DNA of 64,000 nucleotides from Gordonia amarae NBRC 15530 (GTDB lineage Bacteria > Actinomycetota > Actinomycetes > Mycobacteriales > Mycobacteriaceae): the NCBI RefSeq assembly GCF_000241345.1, contig NZ_BAED01000059.1, positions 1 to 64,000 of the forward strand, read 5' to 3'. Below the pieces are notes generated by a model that ran no database searches, had not been told where the DNA came from, and saw only the letters and a list, made by a program, of their open reading frames with translations. This document shows, piece after piece, positions 8,576 to 18,383 of the stretch (its first letter is position 1; each line of letters begins with the position of its first letter). Position numbers and translations under genes: made by a program.

Positions 8576-9289
8576 ATGACCTCAACAGCCGCGCCCTCGG
8601 GTGGCGCCACCGGTCGGCCTGCCCCCGACGCGGGTCAGGTGGCGATCACGGAAGCGTCCGCAACCACCAAATTGTTCGCGATTCTCCTGGCCGGGGAACA
8701 CGCGGCGTTCACCCGGCTGATGATCGAATCGCAGCTCGCACCGGGTGTGGGCGGCCAGATCGCGCTCGGCAAGATGATCGCCGCCGAGGTGGATCACTAC
8801 GCGACCCTGGAGAATCACCTGCGGGCCGACGGCATCGACCCGGTCGCCGCGATCGCCCGCTACCGCAGTGTGTTCGACCAGTATCACGGGGCCACCACCC
8901 CGTCGAACTGGAACGAGGTGCTGGTCAAGGCCTACATCGGCGACAACCTGGCGGCCGACTTCTACTCCGAGTTCATCGACGTGGTGCCCGCCGTCCCGAT
9001 CGGCGACACGATCCGCGAGGTCATGTCGCAGACCGACAACTCGCAGTTCGCGTGCGCCGAGGTGCGTGCTGCCATCGCCCGCGACCCCGACATCGCCGCG
9101 CCCCTCAAGCTGTGGGCCCGCAGGCTTCTCGGGGAGGCCGTCACCCACGCCCAGTGGGTTCTGGCCGCCGAGGAGGACGTCACCGACCTGTTGTTCTCCG
9201 GTGGCACGTCGCTGCAGGGCGTCGCCAACTTCTTCGACACCGTCGAACAGCGCCACGCCCAGCGCATGGCGGATCTGGGTTTGGTGTGA
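8576..9289 (+). CDS. Ferritin-like fold protein, MiaE_2-type (Rv3210c-like)
   Basis: 237-aa cytosolic helical-bundle protein of the actinobacterial MiaE-like ferritin superfamily, related to tRNA ms2io6A hydroxylase. Possible di-iron ligands include the Glu and His in GEHAAF, AAEVDHYATLE, DFYSEF, GEAVTHAQWV and EQRHAQ, the usual spacing of a carboxylate-bridged centre. Hydroxylation of tRNA is not established for this branch. The ATG at 8576 is chosen because the promoter puts transcription there; an upstream in-frame start at 8528 would lie before the promoter. It precedes the DUF3107 gene, as in mycobacteria. Confidence 0.82.
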   Translation: MTSTAAPSGGATGRPAPDAGQVAITEASATTKLFAILLAGEHAAFTRLMIESQLAPGVGGQIALGKMIAAEVDHYATLENHLRADGIDPVAAIARYRSVFDQYHGATTPSNWNEVLVKAYIGDNLAADFYSEFIDVVPAVPIGDTIREVMSQTDNSQFACAEVRAAIARDPDIAAPLKLWARRLLGEAVTHAQWVLAAEEDVTDLLFSGGTSLQGVANFFDTVEQRHAQRMADLGLV

Positions 9290-9405
9290 ACGTTCGCTGG
9301 TAGCGGAGCGGTGAGTGGGGCGGGTGGTTCCTGCACTAACGTGGGGGCGAAGCTCCAAGCTGATGTGAGGCCGGGGACACCGGCTGTGGATGGAAAAGGG
9401 TGGTC

Positions 9406-9636
9406 ATGGCCGTAGAAGTGAAGATCGGGATCGTCGACAGCCCGCGTGAGCTGGCCGTGCAGTCCGCGCTGTCGAGCGACGAGGCGTACGCCGCCGTGCA
9501 GGCCGCGCTGGCCGGCGACGCGGCGCTGCTGGAACTGACCGACGACAAGGGCTCGCGGGTCCTGGTCCCGGCCGGGAAGATCGCCTACGTCGAGGTCGGT
9601 GCCGCCGAGGTCCGCAAGGTCGGCTTCGGTTCCTGA
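9406..9636 (+). CDS. DUF3107 small protein (TB9.4/Rv3208A-like)
   Basis: 76-aa conserved actinobacterial protein of unknown role. It starts MAVEVKIGIVDSPREL and ends in a short beta-rich segment KIAYVEVGAAEVRKVGFG. The start at 9406 has an AAAAGGG ribosome-binding site at the correct spacing. No membrane segment or catalytic motif is seen. It ends at a strong terminator and repeat copy 3. The known neighbour arrangement (TetR gene beside it) is kept, though here the TetR gene is convergent. Confidence 0.88.
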   Translation: MAVEVKIGIVDSPRELAVQSALSSDEAYAAVQAALAGDAALLELTDDKGSRVLVPAGKIAYVEVGAAEVRKVGFGS

Positions 9637-9650
9637 CAGGACACAAAGCA

Positions 9651-9682
9651 AGAGGGCTCCGGTAGCACCGGGGCCCTCTTTC
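9651..9682 (+). terminator. Rho-independent terminator after the DUF3107 gene
   Basis: AGAGGGC and an inner TCCGGT pair with ACCGGG and GCCCTCT around an AGC loop, followed by TTTC. It begins 15 nt after the stop codon. Confidence 0.85.
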
Positions 9683-9739
9683 GTTGCCCACAGCCTGTTG
9701 GTGACGGGCCGATGTCAAGGTGACGACATGTTTGGCCGC

Positions 9740-10567
<828 letters not shown>

Positions 10568-10610
10568 TCACCTGCCCGGTAATCGGCGTGACCTGTGAGA
10601 AAGTTGACTC

Positions 10611-11732
10611 GTGAGTGGCCCAGAGGAAGGTGAACGCGCTTCGTGGCCGGATCCGGCGCAGAGGGATCCGGCGCAGAGGGATCCGGCGCAGGGGGGAACG
10701 GCGCAGGGTGATCCGGAGCGGGGGGATCCGGCGCACACGGGTCCCGGTGTTCCCGGACCGTCATCTGGACGGTGGAATCGCCCCAATCCGGACGAGCCGT
10801 TGCGGGCGCGGTGGGATCCCACCGACGGCGGCGGACGTCAGCGGGTGGATCGGGGGGCGCAGCCCGGGCGCAAGAAGCAGAGCGCGCTCGGCCGTTTCAT
10901 GTCCGCGTACGGCTGGCGTGCCTACGCGATTCCGGTGCTGACGGTCCTGACGGTGCTGTTGCTGGTGCTGACCATCAAGGACGGCGGCGGCTCGAACGGC
11001 GGCTCGGGCCCGACCGATCTGGCCGCCCGGAATACGAACATCAACAAGACCACCACCGCGATCGGTGCGCCCAGTGAACAGGTCAACCCCGATGCGATGC
11101 CCGCGGGTGTGCTGCCGGCGGGCCCGCCGTTCACCGCGCAGGGCGAGAAGGTGTATCACCAGGTGCGGGGGCGCACCCCGCAGGTGGGTACCGGGCAGGT
11201 GTACACCTACACAGTCGAGGTGGAGGACGGCATCAACGCCCAGGACTTCGGCGGCGAGCAGGCATTCGCGAAGATGGTCGATTCGACGCTGGCCAACCAG
11301 CGAAGCTGGATCGGTGACGGCAAGGTCGCGTTCCGGCGCGTCACCTCCGACAACCCCGACCTGCGGGTGTCGTTGTCGTCGTCGGGTACTGCGCGGGAGC
11401 TGTGCGGCTACCAGATCAAGCTGGAGACCTCCTGCTATTACCCGCCGGACAAGCGGGTGGTGCTCAACGAGGCCCGCTGGGTGCGCGGCGCCCACTCCTA
11501 TCAGGGCGACGACCTGTTGTACCGGCAGTATCTGATCAACCACGAGGTCGGTCACGGCATCGGCTACGAACACCATCTGCCGTGTCCGCGCAACGGTGCG
11601 CTGGCGCCGGTGATGATGCAGCAGTCGTTCGGTGTGTCCAACAAGGACATCCTGACGTTCGACCCGGACATCGACGCCAACCCGTCGTTCGTCTGTAAGC
11701 CCAACCCGTGGCCGTTCCCAGATAAGGGTTGA
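10611..11732 (+). CDS. DUF3152 membrane-anchored putative zinc protease (Rv3207c-like)
   Basis: 373 aa. A cytoplasmic tail of about 100 residues begins with six pentapeptide units of the DPAQR type (residues 14-43), encoded by 15-bp direct repeats. One transmembrane segment (about 103-122, YAIPVLTVLTVLLLVLTI) leads to an extracellular domain carrying HEVGHGIGYEH at 311-321, a zincin-type HExxH...H motif. Paired cysteines (LCGYQ, SCYYP, CPRNG, VCKPN) fit an exported domain. Proteolysis is inferred, not shown. The GTG start has only a weak GAGAAAG ribosome-binding site. Confidence 0.86.
   Translation: MSGPEEGERASWPDPAQRDPAQRDPAQGGTAQGDPERGDPAHTGPGVPGPSSGRWNRPNPDEPLRARWDPTDGGGRQRVDRGAQPGRKKQSALGRFMSAYGWRAYAIPVLTVLTVLLLVLTIKDGGGSNGGSGPTDLAARNTNINKTTTAIGAPSEQVNPDAMPAGVLPAGPPFTAQGEKVYHQVRGRTPQVGTGQVYTYTVEVEDGINAQDFGGEQAFAKMVDSTLANQRSWIGDGKVAFRRVTSDNPDLRVSLSSSGTARELCGYQIKLETSCYYPPDKRVVLNEARWVRGAHSYQGDDLLYRQYLINHEVGHGIGYEHHLPCPRNGALAPVMMQQSFGVSNKDILTFDPDIDANPSFVCKPNPWPFPDKG
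10649..10738 (+). repeat. 15-bp in-frame direct repeats in the DUF3152 gene
   Basis: Unit GGATCCGGCGCAGAG occurs exactly at 10649 and 10664 and nearly exactly at 10679, followed by three diverged units. It codes DPAQR-like pentapeptides in the cytoplasmic tail, so copy-number change keeps the frame. Confidence 0.85.
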
Positions 11733-11814
11733 CACAGATAAGGGTTGATCGGGATTACCCGGGCCGCCGGTGCGGTTGAGGACTGACAAGACCAGTCCAA
11801 CACAGGAGTTTGCC

Positions 11815-12990
11815 GTGTCTTCTCTTCCTCCGCTGGTGCAGCCGGCGGCCGAGCTCAGCAACGACGAGGTCGCCCGGTACAGCCGGCACCTGATCATCCC
11901 CGACGTGGGCATGGACGGGCAGAAACGGCTGAAGAACGCGAAGGTGCTGGTGATCGGCGCCGGTGGGCTGGGCTCGCCGACGCTGCTATACCTGGCCGCG
12001 GCCGGTGTCGGCACCATCGGGATCGTCGAGTTCGACGTGGTCGACGAGTCGAATCTGCAGCGGCAGGTGATCCACGGACAGTCCGATGTGGGCCGGCCGA
12101 AGGGGGAGAGTGCCCGCGATTCGATCCGGGAGATCAATCCGTATGTGACGGTGAACCTGCATTCCCAGCGCCTGGAGGCCGAGGGGGCGGTGGAACTGTT
12201 CGGGCAGTACGACCTGATCCTGGACGGCACCGACAACTTCGCCACCCGCTACCTGGTGAACGATGCCGCCGTGCTGGCGCACAAGCCGTATGTGTGGGGT
12301 TCGATCTACCGCTTCGAGGGTCAGGCGTCGGTGTTCTGGGAGGATGCCCCCGACGGCCGGGGCATCAACTATCGAGACCTTTATCCGCAGGCTCCGCCGC
12401 CGGGGATGGTGCCCTCATGCGCCGAGGGTGGTGTGCTGGGCATCTTGTGCGCGTCGATCGGGTCGATCATGGGTACCGAGGCGATCAAGCTGATCTGCGG
12501 TATCGGTGAGCCGCTGCTGGGCAGGCTGATGGTGTACGACGCCCTCGACATGACCTACCGCACCATCAGGATCCGCAAGGATCCCGACGGTGCGAAGATC
12601 ACCGAACTCATCGACTACGACGAGTTCTGCGGTGTGGTGTCGGCAGAGGCCGCCGATGCCGCGGCCGGTTCGACGCTGACCGCCACCGAGCTGAAGGCCA
12701 GGTTCGACGCCGGTGAGCGGTTCGCGCTGATCGACGTGCGGGAGCCGGTGGAGTGGGACATCGTGCACATCGAGGGTGCCGAACTGGTGCCCAAGGGCGA
12801 CATCCTCTCGGGTGCGGGTCTGGCGAAGATCCCGCAGGACCGGCCGACGGTGCTGTACTGCAAGACCGGTATCCGGTCGGCGGAGGCGCTCGCCGCGCTG
12901 AAACGGGCCGGGTTTGCCGATGCCACCCATTTGCAGGGCGGCGTGACCGCGTGGGCTCATCAGGTGGAGCCGTCGCTCCCGGTCTATTGA
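11815..12990 (+). CDS. moeZ: Adenylyltransferase-sulfurtransferase MoeZ
   Basis: 391-aa cytosolic two-domain protein. The ThiF/MoeB-type E1 domain carries GAGGLGSP at residues 48-55 and activates C-terminal glycines of ubiquitin-like sulfur carriers such as MoaD and CysO. The C-terminal rhodanese domain has the persulfide cysteine in YCKTGIRSAEA at C349. It links sulfur to molybdopterin and cysteine biosynthesis. The GTG start at 11815 is set by AGGAG 6 nt upstream; the longer frame from 11770 has no such site. It is separated from the next gene by a 17-bp perfect palindrome. Confidence 0.93.
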   Translation: MSSLPPLVQPAAELSNDEVARYSRHLIIPDVGMDGQKRLKNAKVLVIGAGGLGSPTLLYLAAAGVGTIGIVEFDVVDESNLQRQVIHGQSDVGRPKGESARDSIREINPYVTVNLHSQRLEAEGAVELFGQYDLILDGTDNFATRYLVNDAAVLAHKPYVWGSIYRFEGQASVFWEDAPDGRGINYRDLYPQAPPPGMVPSCAEGGVLGILCASIGSIMGTEAIKLICGIGEPLLGRLMVYDALDMTYRTIRIRKDPDGAKITELIDYDEFCGVVSAEAADAAAGSTLTATELKARFDAGERFALIDVREPVEWDIVHIEGAELVPKGDILSGAGLAKIPQDRPTVLYCKTGIRSAEALAALKRAGFADATHLQGGVTAWAHQVEPSLPVY

Positions 12991-13040
12991 GACCGCTGAA
13001 ATCAGCCCGGACATGGCCCGATCAACGCGATCTTTGACGC

Positions 13041-13078
13041 CCGAACGGTCTACTACCAGCAGGTAGTAGACCGTTCGG
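13041..13078. terminator. Perfect 17-bp stem-loop after moeZ
   Basis: CCGAACGGTCTACTACC (13041-13057), loop AGCA, exact complement at 13062-13078. It begins 50 nt after the moeZ stop and lies before the next same-strand gene. There is no T tract, so an I-shaped terminator is likeliest; an operator is possible. Confidence 0.6.
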
Positions 13079-13157
13079 TGGTGCCGCTCCGCCGGAAAAG
13101 CAGCTAATCTCGTTGTGGGAAATCGCGTCGTTAACTGGAATTGTAAGTTCGCGTCGG

Positions 13158-13163
13158 TAATCT
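13158..13163 (+). promoter_or_regulatory. -10 box of the TIGR02569 gene, likely leaderless
   Basis: TAATCT ends 7 nt before the GTG start at 13171. No ribosome-binding site lies between them. Confidence 0.5.
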
Positions 13164-13170
13164 TTAAGGC

Positions 13171-14025
13171 GTGACTCCGCTCGCCCCGCCCGACCATGTA
13201 CTCAATACATTCGGTCTCACAGCGCACCCGCCGATAGAGATCGGCGACTCCTGGCACGGTGGCTGGCGCGTGGGCGAGGTGGTGCTGTCCCTCGTTCCCG
13301 ATCACGCGAGGGCCGCCTGGTCGGCCAAGGTTCGCGAACATCTGTACGTCGACGGCCTGCGCATCGCACGGCCGTTCCGCGCCACCGACGGCCGCTACGT
13401 GGTGTCGGGGTGGCGGGCGGACACCTATATCGCCGGCAGCCCCGAACCGCGCCACGACGAGGTGCTGTCGGTGGCCGACCGTCTGCACGCCGCCCTGTCC
13501 GATGTCGAGCGGCCCCGTTTCCTGGTGCAGCCGCCCGCGCCGCCGCACACCGACGTCGACGTGTTCACCGCCGCCGACCGCGCGGCCTGGGAGGACACAC
13601 CGCTGCGTTCGGCCCGGGCCGCGGGGATGGCCGAACCCACCTCCGTGGACGGGCAGGCCAGCCTCGAGGCGCTCAGAATGCTCGCCAAGTTGCGTAAGCC
13701 GGTGGAGATGCAGTCGCAGGTGGTGCACGGCGACCTGTTCGGCACGGTGCTGTTCGCCGGTTCCGCGGCCCCCGGAATCACCGATATCGTGCCGTACTGG
13801 CGGCCCGCGGTGTGGGCGTCGGCCGTGGCGGTAGTGGATTCGCTGGCCTGGGGCGGTGCCGACGAAGACCTGGTCAACCGCTGGGCGGACCAGGACGAGT
13901 GGCCGCAGATGTTGTTGCGCGCCACCATGTTCCGACTCGCGGTGCATGCCCTGCATCCGCGGTCGACGGGCGGTGCGCTGCCCGGCCTGCTGCGTGTCGT
14001 CGAACTGGTCAGACTGCTCGTCTAG
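13171..14025 (+). CDS. TIGR02569 family protein (Rv3205c-like)
   Basis: 284-aa conserved actinobacterial protein of unknown function. The segment QVVHGDLFGTVLFAG resembles the HGDxxxxNxL loop of aminoglycoside-phosphotransferase-like kinases, but Asn is missing and ITDIVPYW stands where the DFG-like Asp would be, so it may be a kinase-fold remnant. It follows moeZ, as in mycobacteria. The GTG at 13171 is supported by a -10 box 7 nt upstream. Confidence 0.8.
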   Translation: MTPLAPPDHVLNTFGLTAHPPIEIGDSWHGGWRVGEVVLSLVPDHARAAWSAKVREHLYVDGLRIARPFRATDGRYVVSGWRADTYIAGSPEPRHDEVLSVADRLHAALSDVERPRFLVQPPAPPHTDVDVFTAADRAAWEDTPLRSARAAGMAEPTSVDGQASLEALRMLAKLRKPVEMQSQVVHGDLFGTVLFAGSAAPGITDIVPYWRPAVWASAVAVVDSLAWGGADEDLVNRWADQDEWPQMLLRATMFRLAVHALHPRSTGGALPGLLRVVELVRLLV

Positions 14026-14064
14026 CCCTGGGGCGTATCTCTCACCGGGTCCGGCGTGATGTGA

Positions 14065-14081
14065 GAACAACGTGATTGTTC
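14065..14081. promoter_or_regulatory. Inverted repeat upstream of narK, candidate operator
   Basis: GAACAA-CGTGA-TTGTTC is a perfect 6-5-6 palindrome 124 bp before narK in the only long spacer of the nitrite cluster. The binding protein is unknown; it does not match the GlnR box I know. Confidence 0.35.
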
Positions 14082-14204
14082 GGACACCGACGGGCAAAAC
14101 CGTGAAACACGCGGTTCCTACCTTGGATCACAACCGACATCGGGGTCGGTGACAAGCCGGCATGACTGCTGGTGCCACCCGATAGACGATCCGAGGGGAA
14201 ACAC

Positions 14205-15731
14205 ATGTCGTCTCTGCTGACGAATCTGCGGCGCGACCGCACTATCACCGATTGGGATCCCGAAGACCGGGAGGCCTGGGACAACGGCAACGCCGACATC
14301 GCCAAGCGCAACCTGGTGTGGAGCGTGATCTGCGAGCACGTCGGATTCTCCATCTGGTCGCTGTTCTCGGTGATGGCCCTGTTCATGGGCCCCGAATACG
14401 GGATCAGCCTCGACCAGAAGTTCGTGATCGCCGCCACCGCGACGTTCGTCGGGTCCTGTCTGCGCATTCCTTATACCCAGGCGACAGCCCGCTTCGGCGG
14501 CCGCAACTGGGCCATCTTCAGTGCGATCGTGCTGGTGATCCCCACCGGCCTCACCCTGATGCTGATGATGAACCCGGGTGACTTCGGTTACGGCTGGTTC
14601 CTGGCCGTGGCGGCGATCACCGGTTTCGGCGGCGGCAACTTCGCCTCGTCGATGACCAACATCAACGCCTTCTACCCGCAGCGGCTCAAGGGCTGGGCGC
14701 TCGGCCTCAACGCCGGCGGCGGCAACATCGGAGTGCCGGCCGTGCAGCTGATCGGTCTGCTGGTGATCTGGCTCGCCTCCGACAACCCGGAGATCGTGTG
14801 CGCCTTCTATCTGGTGCTGCTGGCGATCGCCGGTGTGGGTGCGGCCATGTACATGGACAACCTCGACCACCAGACCTCCAGCGCCAAGGCGATGATCGAC
14901 TGCCTGCGCTACCGCGACACCTGGATCATCGGCATCCTGTACGTCGGTACGTTCGGCTCGTTCATCGGTTTCGGTTTCGCGTTCAGCCAGGTCCTCAACA
15001 TCAGCTTCACCTCCTCGGGTGCGGCCAAGCCCGCGCTGGCCGCGGCGCAGATCGCCTGGATCGGCCCGCTGCTCGGTTCGCTCGCCCGTCCCTACGGCGG
15101 CAAGCTCGCCGACAAGATCGGTGGCGGCAAGGTCACCATGTACACGTTCGTCGGGATGACCGCGGCCGCGGCGATCCTGGTGGCGGCCGGCACCATGTCC
15201 GACAACAACGGCAAGGTCATCGAGACCGGACACCTGGTGGGCCTGATCGTCGGCTTCATCCTGCTGTTCCTGCTCTCGGGAATCGCCAACGGTTCGGTGT
15301 ACAAGATCATCCCGACCATCTGGGAGGAGAAGGCGCAGGCCCGTACCGACCTGAGCGCGATGGCGAAGGTCACTTGGTCGCGGTCGATGTCGGGTGCGCT
15401 GATCGGTCTGGCCGGTGCGCTGGGCGGTCTCGGCGGTGTCGGTATCAACCTGGTGCTGCGGGCCAGCTACAAGTCCAATCAGTCGGCGACGGTGGCGTTC
15501 TGGATCTTCATGGCCTTCTATGTGGTCGCCGCGGTGATCACCTGGGTCTTCTACGTCCGCCGCCAGACCGTGCTCAGCACCGAGACCACCGACATCGTGG
15601 TCGAGCCCACGGGGACCGAACCTGCGGTGGCCGAGAAGTCCTCCGCCACAACGATCGACGACGCAGCAGCAACGAATGACGCGGAGCCGCATACAGTTCC
15701 GACCACCGCCGGAAACGGGACGCTCGCCTGA
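14205..15731 (+). CDS. narK: Nitrate/nitrite transporter, NarK-type MFS
   Basis: 508-aa inner-membrane transporter of the nitrate-nitrite porter family with about 12 membrane segments. Family glycine-rich signatures are present: GFGGGNFASSMTNINAFYPQ in TM5 and GIANGSVYKIIPTI in the later half, with SLARPYGGKLADKIGG as the MFS loop. The C-terminal 50 residues are a polar tail rich in Thr, Glu and Ala. The start at 14205 has AGGGG 6 nt upstream; an earlier in-frame start at 14172 lacks one. It begins the cluster with nirB 52 bp downstream, so it probably imports nitrite or nitrate for NirBD. Confidence 0.92.
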   Translation: MSSLLTNLRRDRTITDWDPEDREAWDNGNADIAKRNLVWSVICEHVGFSIWSLFSVMALFMGPEYGISLDQKFVIAATATFVGSCLRIPYTQATARFGGRNWAIFSAIVLVIPTGLTLMLMMNPGDFGYGWFLAVAAITGFGGGNFASSMTNINAFYPQRLKGWALGLNAGGGNIGVPAVQLIGLLVIWLASDNPEIVCAFYLVLLAIAGVGAAMYMDNLDHQTSSAKAMIDCLRYRDTWIIGILYVGTFGSFIGFGFAFSQVLNISFTSSGAAKPALAAAQIAWIGPLLGSLARPYGGKLADKIGGGKVTMYTFVGMTAAAAILVAAGTMSDNNGKVIETGHLVGLIVGFILLFLLSGIANGSVYKIIPTIWEEKAQARTDLSAMAKVTWSRSMSGALIGLAGALGGLGGVGINLVLRASYKSNQSATVAFWIFMAFYVVAAVITWVFYVRRQTVLSTETTDIVVEPTGTEPAVAEKSSATTIDDAAATNDAEPHTVPTTAGNGTLA

Positions 15732-15783
15732 CGGCGCACGCCCGCACGCAGACAACGTTTCACGTTTCGAGGAGTACTTTCAG

Positions 15784-18327
15784 ATGAGCAGGCAGACAGT
15801 GGTGGTCGCGGGCCACGGCATGGTCGGACACCGGTTCGTACAGTCACTACGCAACCATGATTCCGGCGGCGACTGGGATGTGGTGGTGATCGGCGAAGAA
15901 GCAGATCCCGCCTACGACCGGGTGGCCCTGTCCTCCTATGTCGGTTCCTGGCAACGTGATTCGCTGGCCCTGGACGGCAACACCTACGCCGGTGACGAGG
16001 CGGTGACCAGCCACCTCGGTGAGCTGGTCACCGCGATCGACCGGTCCGGCAAGCGGGTCACCACCGACTCCGGCCGGGTCGTCGACTACGACGCGCTGGT
16101 GCTGGCCACCGGGTCGTACGCGTTCGTCCCGCCGGTCGACGGGCACGATCACGAGCGGTGCTTCGTCTACCGCACCCTCGACGACCTCGACGGCATCCGC
16201 GCCACCGCGGAGGCCGCCGGGCCGGGAGCGGTGGGTGTGGTCGTCGGCGGCGGCCTGCTGGGGTTGGAGGCCGCCAACGCGCTCAAGCTGCTCGGGATGA
16301 CCCCGCATGTGGTCGAGTTCGCTCCGCGGCTGATGCCGATGCAGGTCGACGAGGGCGGCGGCGCCGTACTCAAGGGCCTCATCACCGATCTCGGCCTGCA
16401 CGTCCACACCGGTGTGGGCACCTCGAGCATCGCCGACCACCCGGAGCTGCCCGGAGCACTGCGGGTCACCCTCAGCGACGACTCCACCATCGATGCCGCC
16501 CTCGTGGTGTTCTCGGCCGGTGTGCGCCCGCGCGATCAGCTGGCCCGCGAGGCCGGTATCGAGGTCGCCGAGCGCGGTGGTGTGCTCACCGACACCTCGT
16601 GCCGCACATCGGATCCCGACGTGTACGCGATCGGTGAGGTGGCCGCGGTCGACGGCCGCTGCTACGGCCTGGTGGCCCCCGGCTACACCACCGCGGAGGT
16701 GGTCGCCGACCACCTGCTCGGCGGCGACAGCCGATTCCCGGGAGCGGACCTGTCCACCAAGCTCAAGCTGCTCGGCGTGGACGTCGCCAGCTTCGGCGAC
16801 GCGATGGGCACCACCGAGAACGCACTCGAGATCGTCTACCACGACCCGGTGGCCGGCAGATACGCCAAGCTCGTGCTCTCCGACGACGCCAAGACCCTGC
16901 TCGGCGGCATCCTCGTCGGTGACGCGTCGGCGTACGCGATGCTCAAGCCGATGGTCGGCCGGGAGATCCCCGGCGACCCGTCGGCACTGATCGTGCCGAG
17001 CTCGTCGGGGCCGGCCCTCGGTGTGGACGCGCTGCCCGACGACGCCGAGATCTGCTCGTGCAACGGCGTGTCCAAGGGCACCATCTGCTCGGCGATCGCC
17101 GACGGCGCCTGCGACCTGGCGGCCATCAAGGGCTGCACCTCGGCCGGCACCACCTGCGGCGGCTGCCTGCCGTCGGTGAAGTCGCTGCTGGCGGCCTCCG
17201 GCGTCGAACTGAGCAAGGCGCTGTGCGAGCACTTCTCGCAGTCCCGTGCCGAACTGTTCGAGATCGTGTCGGTCACCGGTATCCGCACCTTCTCCGCGCT
17301 GATCACCCGTTTCGGCACCGGCCTGGGCTGCGACATCTGCAAGCCGACCGTCGCGTCCATCCTGGCGTCCACCTCGAGCGACCACATCCTCGACGGTGAG
17401 CAGGCTGCGCTGCAGGACACCAACGATCACTTCCTGGCCAACATGCAGAAGAACGGCTCGTACTCGGTCGTTCCGCGGATGCCCGGCGGCGAGGTGACCC
17501 CGGAGCAGCTCATCGTCATCGGCGAGATCGCCCGCGACTACGGTCTGTACACCAAGATCACCGGCGGTCAGCGCATCGACCTGTTCGGTGCCCGCGTCGA
17601 CCAGCTCCCCGAGATCTGGCGGCGCCTCGTCGACGCCGGTATGGAGTCGGGCCAGGCGTACGGCAAGAGCCTGCGCACGGTGAAGAGCTGTGTCGGATCC
17701 ACCTGGTGCCGCTACGGCGTGCAGGATTCGGTGGGAATGGCGGTGTTCCTGGAGAAGCGGTACCGCGGCCTGCGGTCCCCGCACAAGATCAAGTTCGGTG
17801 TCTCCGGATGTGCCCGCGAGTGCGCCGAGGCCCGCGGCAAGGACGTCGGCGTCATCGCCACCGAACACGGCTGGAACCTGTACGTGGCCGGCAACGGCGG
17901 GCAGAGTCCCAAGCACGCGGTGCTGCTGGCCGGCGGGGTGGATGACCAGACCCTGGTCGCCTACATTGATCGGTACCTGATGTTCTATATCCGCACCGCG
18001 GACAGGCTGCAGCGCACCGCGCCGTGGCTGGAGTCCCTGGAAGGCGGGCTGGAGCATCTCAAAGCGGTCGTCTGCGATGACAGTCTCGGACTGGCCGCCG
18101 AATTGGAGGAAGCGATGGAACGCCATGTCGCGGGGTACCGCGACGAATGGGCCGCGGTGCTCGACGACGAGGAAAAGCTGAGCCGCTTCGTCTCGTTCGT
18201 CAACGCCCCGGAGGTCGCCGACCCGACGATCCGTTTCGCGGACTACGAACGCCGCGTGCCGGTGCTGCTCGACATGCCCCCGATGCCGCCGGCGCCTGCC
18301 GAACAGGATTCACCGGCATCGGTGTAG
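15784..18327 (+). CDS. nirB: NADH-dependent nitrite reductase large subunit NirB
   Basis: 847-aa cytosolic enzyme that reduces nitrite to ammonium with NADH. In order: FAD and NAD-binding domains (VVVAGHGMVGHRF at the start, GVVVGGGLLGLEAANAL in the middle), a BFD-type [2Fe-2S] domain (CSCNGVSKGTIC then CTSAGTTCGGC), and a siroheme/[4Fe-4S] domain with SCVGSTWC and GCAREC, the C-x5-C and C-x3-C ligand pairs. The start at 15784 (MSRQTVVV) has GAGGAG upstream; longer frames overlap narK. It forms an operon with narK and nirD. Confidence 0.95.
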   Translation: MSRQTVVVAGHGMVGHRFVQSLRNHDSGGDWDVVVIGEEADPAYDRVALSSYVGSWQRDSLALDGNTYAGDEAVTSHLGELVTAIDRSGKRVTTDSGRVVDYDALVLATGSYAFVPPVDGHDHERCFVYRTLDDLDGIRATAEAAGPGAVGVVVGGGLLGLEAANALKLLGMTPHVVEFAPRLMPMQVDEGGGAVLKGLITDLGLHVHTGVGTSSIADHPELPGALRVTLSDDSTIDAALVVFSAGVRPRDQLAREAGIEVAERGGVLTDTSCRTSDPDVYAIGEVAAVDGRCYGLVAPGYTTAEVVADHLLGGDSRFPGADLSTKLKLLGVDVASFGDAMGTTENALEIVYHDPVAGRYAKLVLSDDAKTLLGGILVGDASAYAMLKPMVGREIPGDPSALIVPSSSGPALGVDALPDDAEICSCNGVSKGTICSAIADGACDLAAIKGCTSAGTTCGGCLPSVKSLLAASGVELSKALCEHFSQSRAELFEIVSVTGIRTFSALITRFGTGLGCDICKPTVASILASTSSDHILDGEQAALQDTNDHFLANMQKNGSYSVVPRMPGGEVTPEQLIVIGEIARDYGLYTKITGGQRIDLFGARVDQLPEIWRRLVDAGMESGQAYGKSLRTVKSCVGSTWCRYGVQDSVGMAVFLEKRYRGLRSPHKIKFGVSGCARECAEARGKDVGVIATEHGWNLYVAGNGGQSPKHAVLLAGGVDDQTLVAYIDRYLMFYIRTADRLQRTAPWLESLEGGLEHLKAVVCDDSLGLAAELEEAMERHVAGYRDEWAAVLDDEEKLSRFVSFVNAPEVADPTIRFADYERRVPVLLDMPPMPPAPAEQDSPASV

Positions 18328-18383
18328 CCCGGCCCCATCCGACCTGACCCGATCGGCTCTTCCCAGCCCGAAGGAGCACCGCA

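Noticed and set aside
12415..14097. 560-codon minus-strand frame across the moeZ-TIGR02569 region
   Set aside because: It spans two genes with good family matches on the other strand and crosses a strong stem-loop; low-complexity composition.
15847..18126. 759-codon open frame on the minus strand
   Set aside because: It is entirely opposite nirB, is rich in Arg, Gly, His and Val, and matches no family; it is a GC-driven shadow of nirB.
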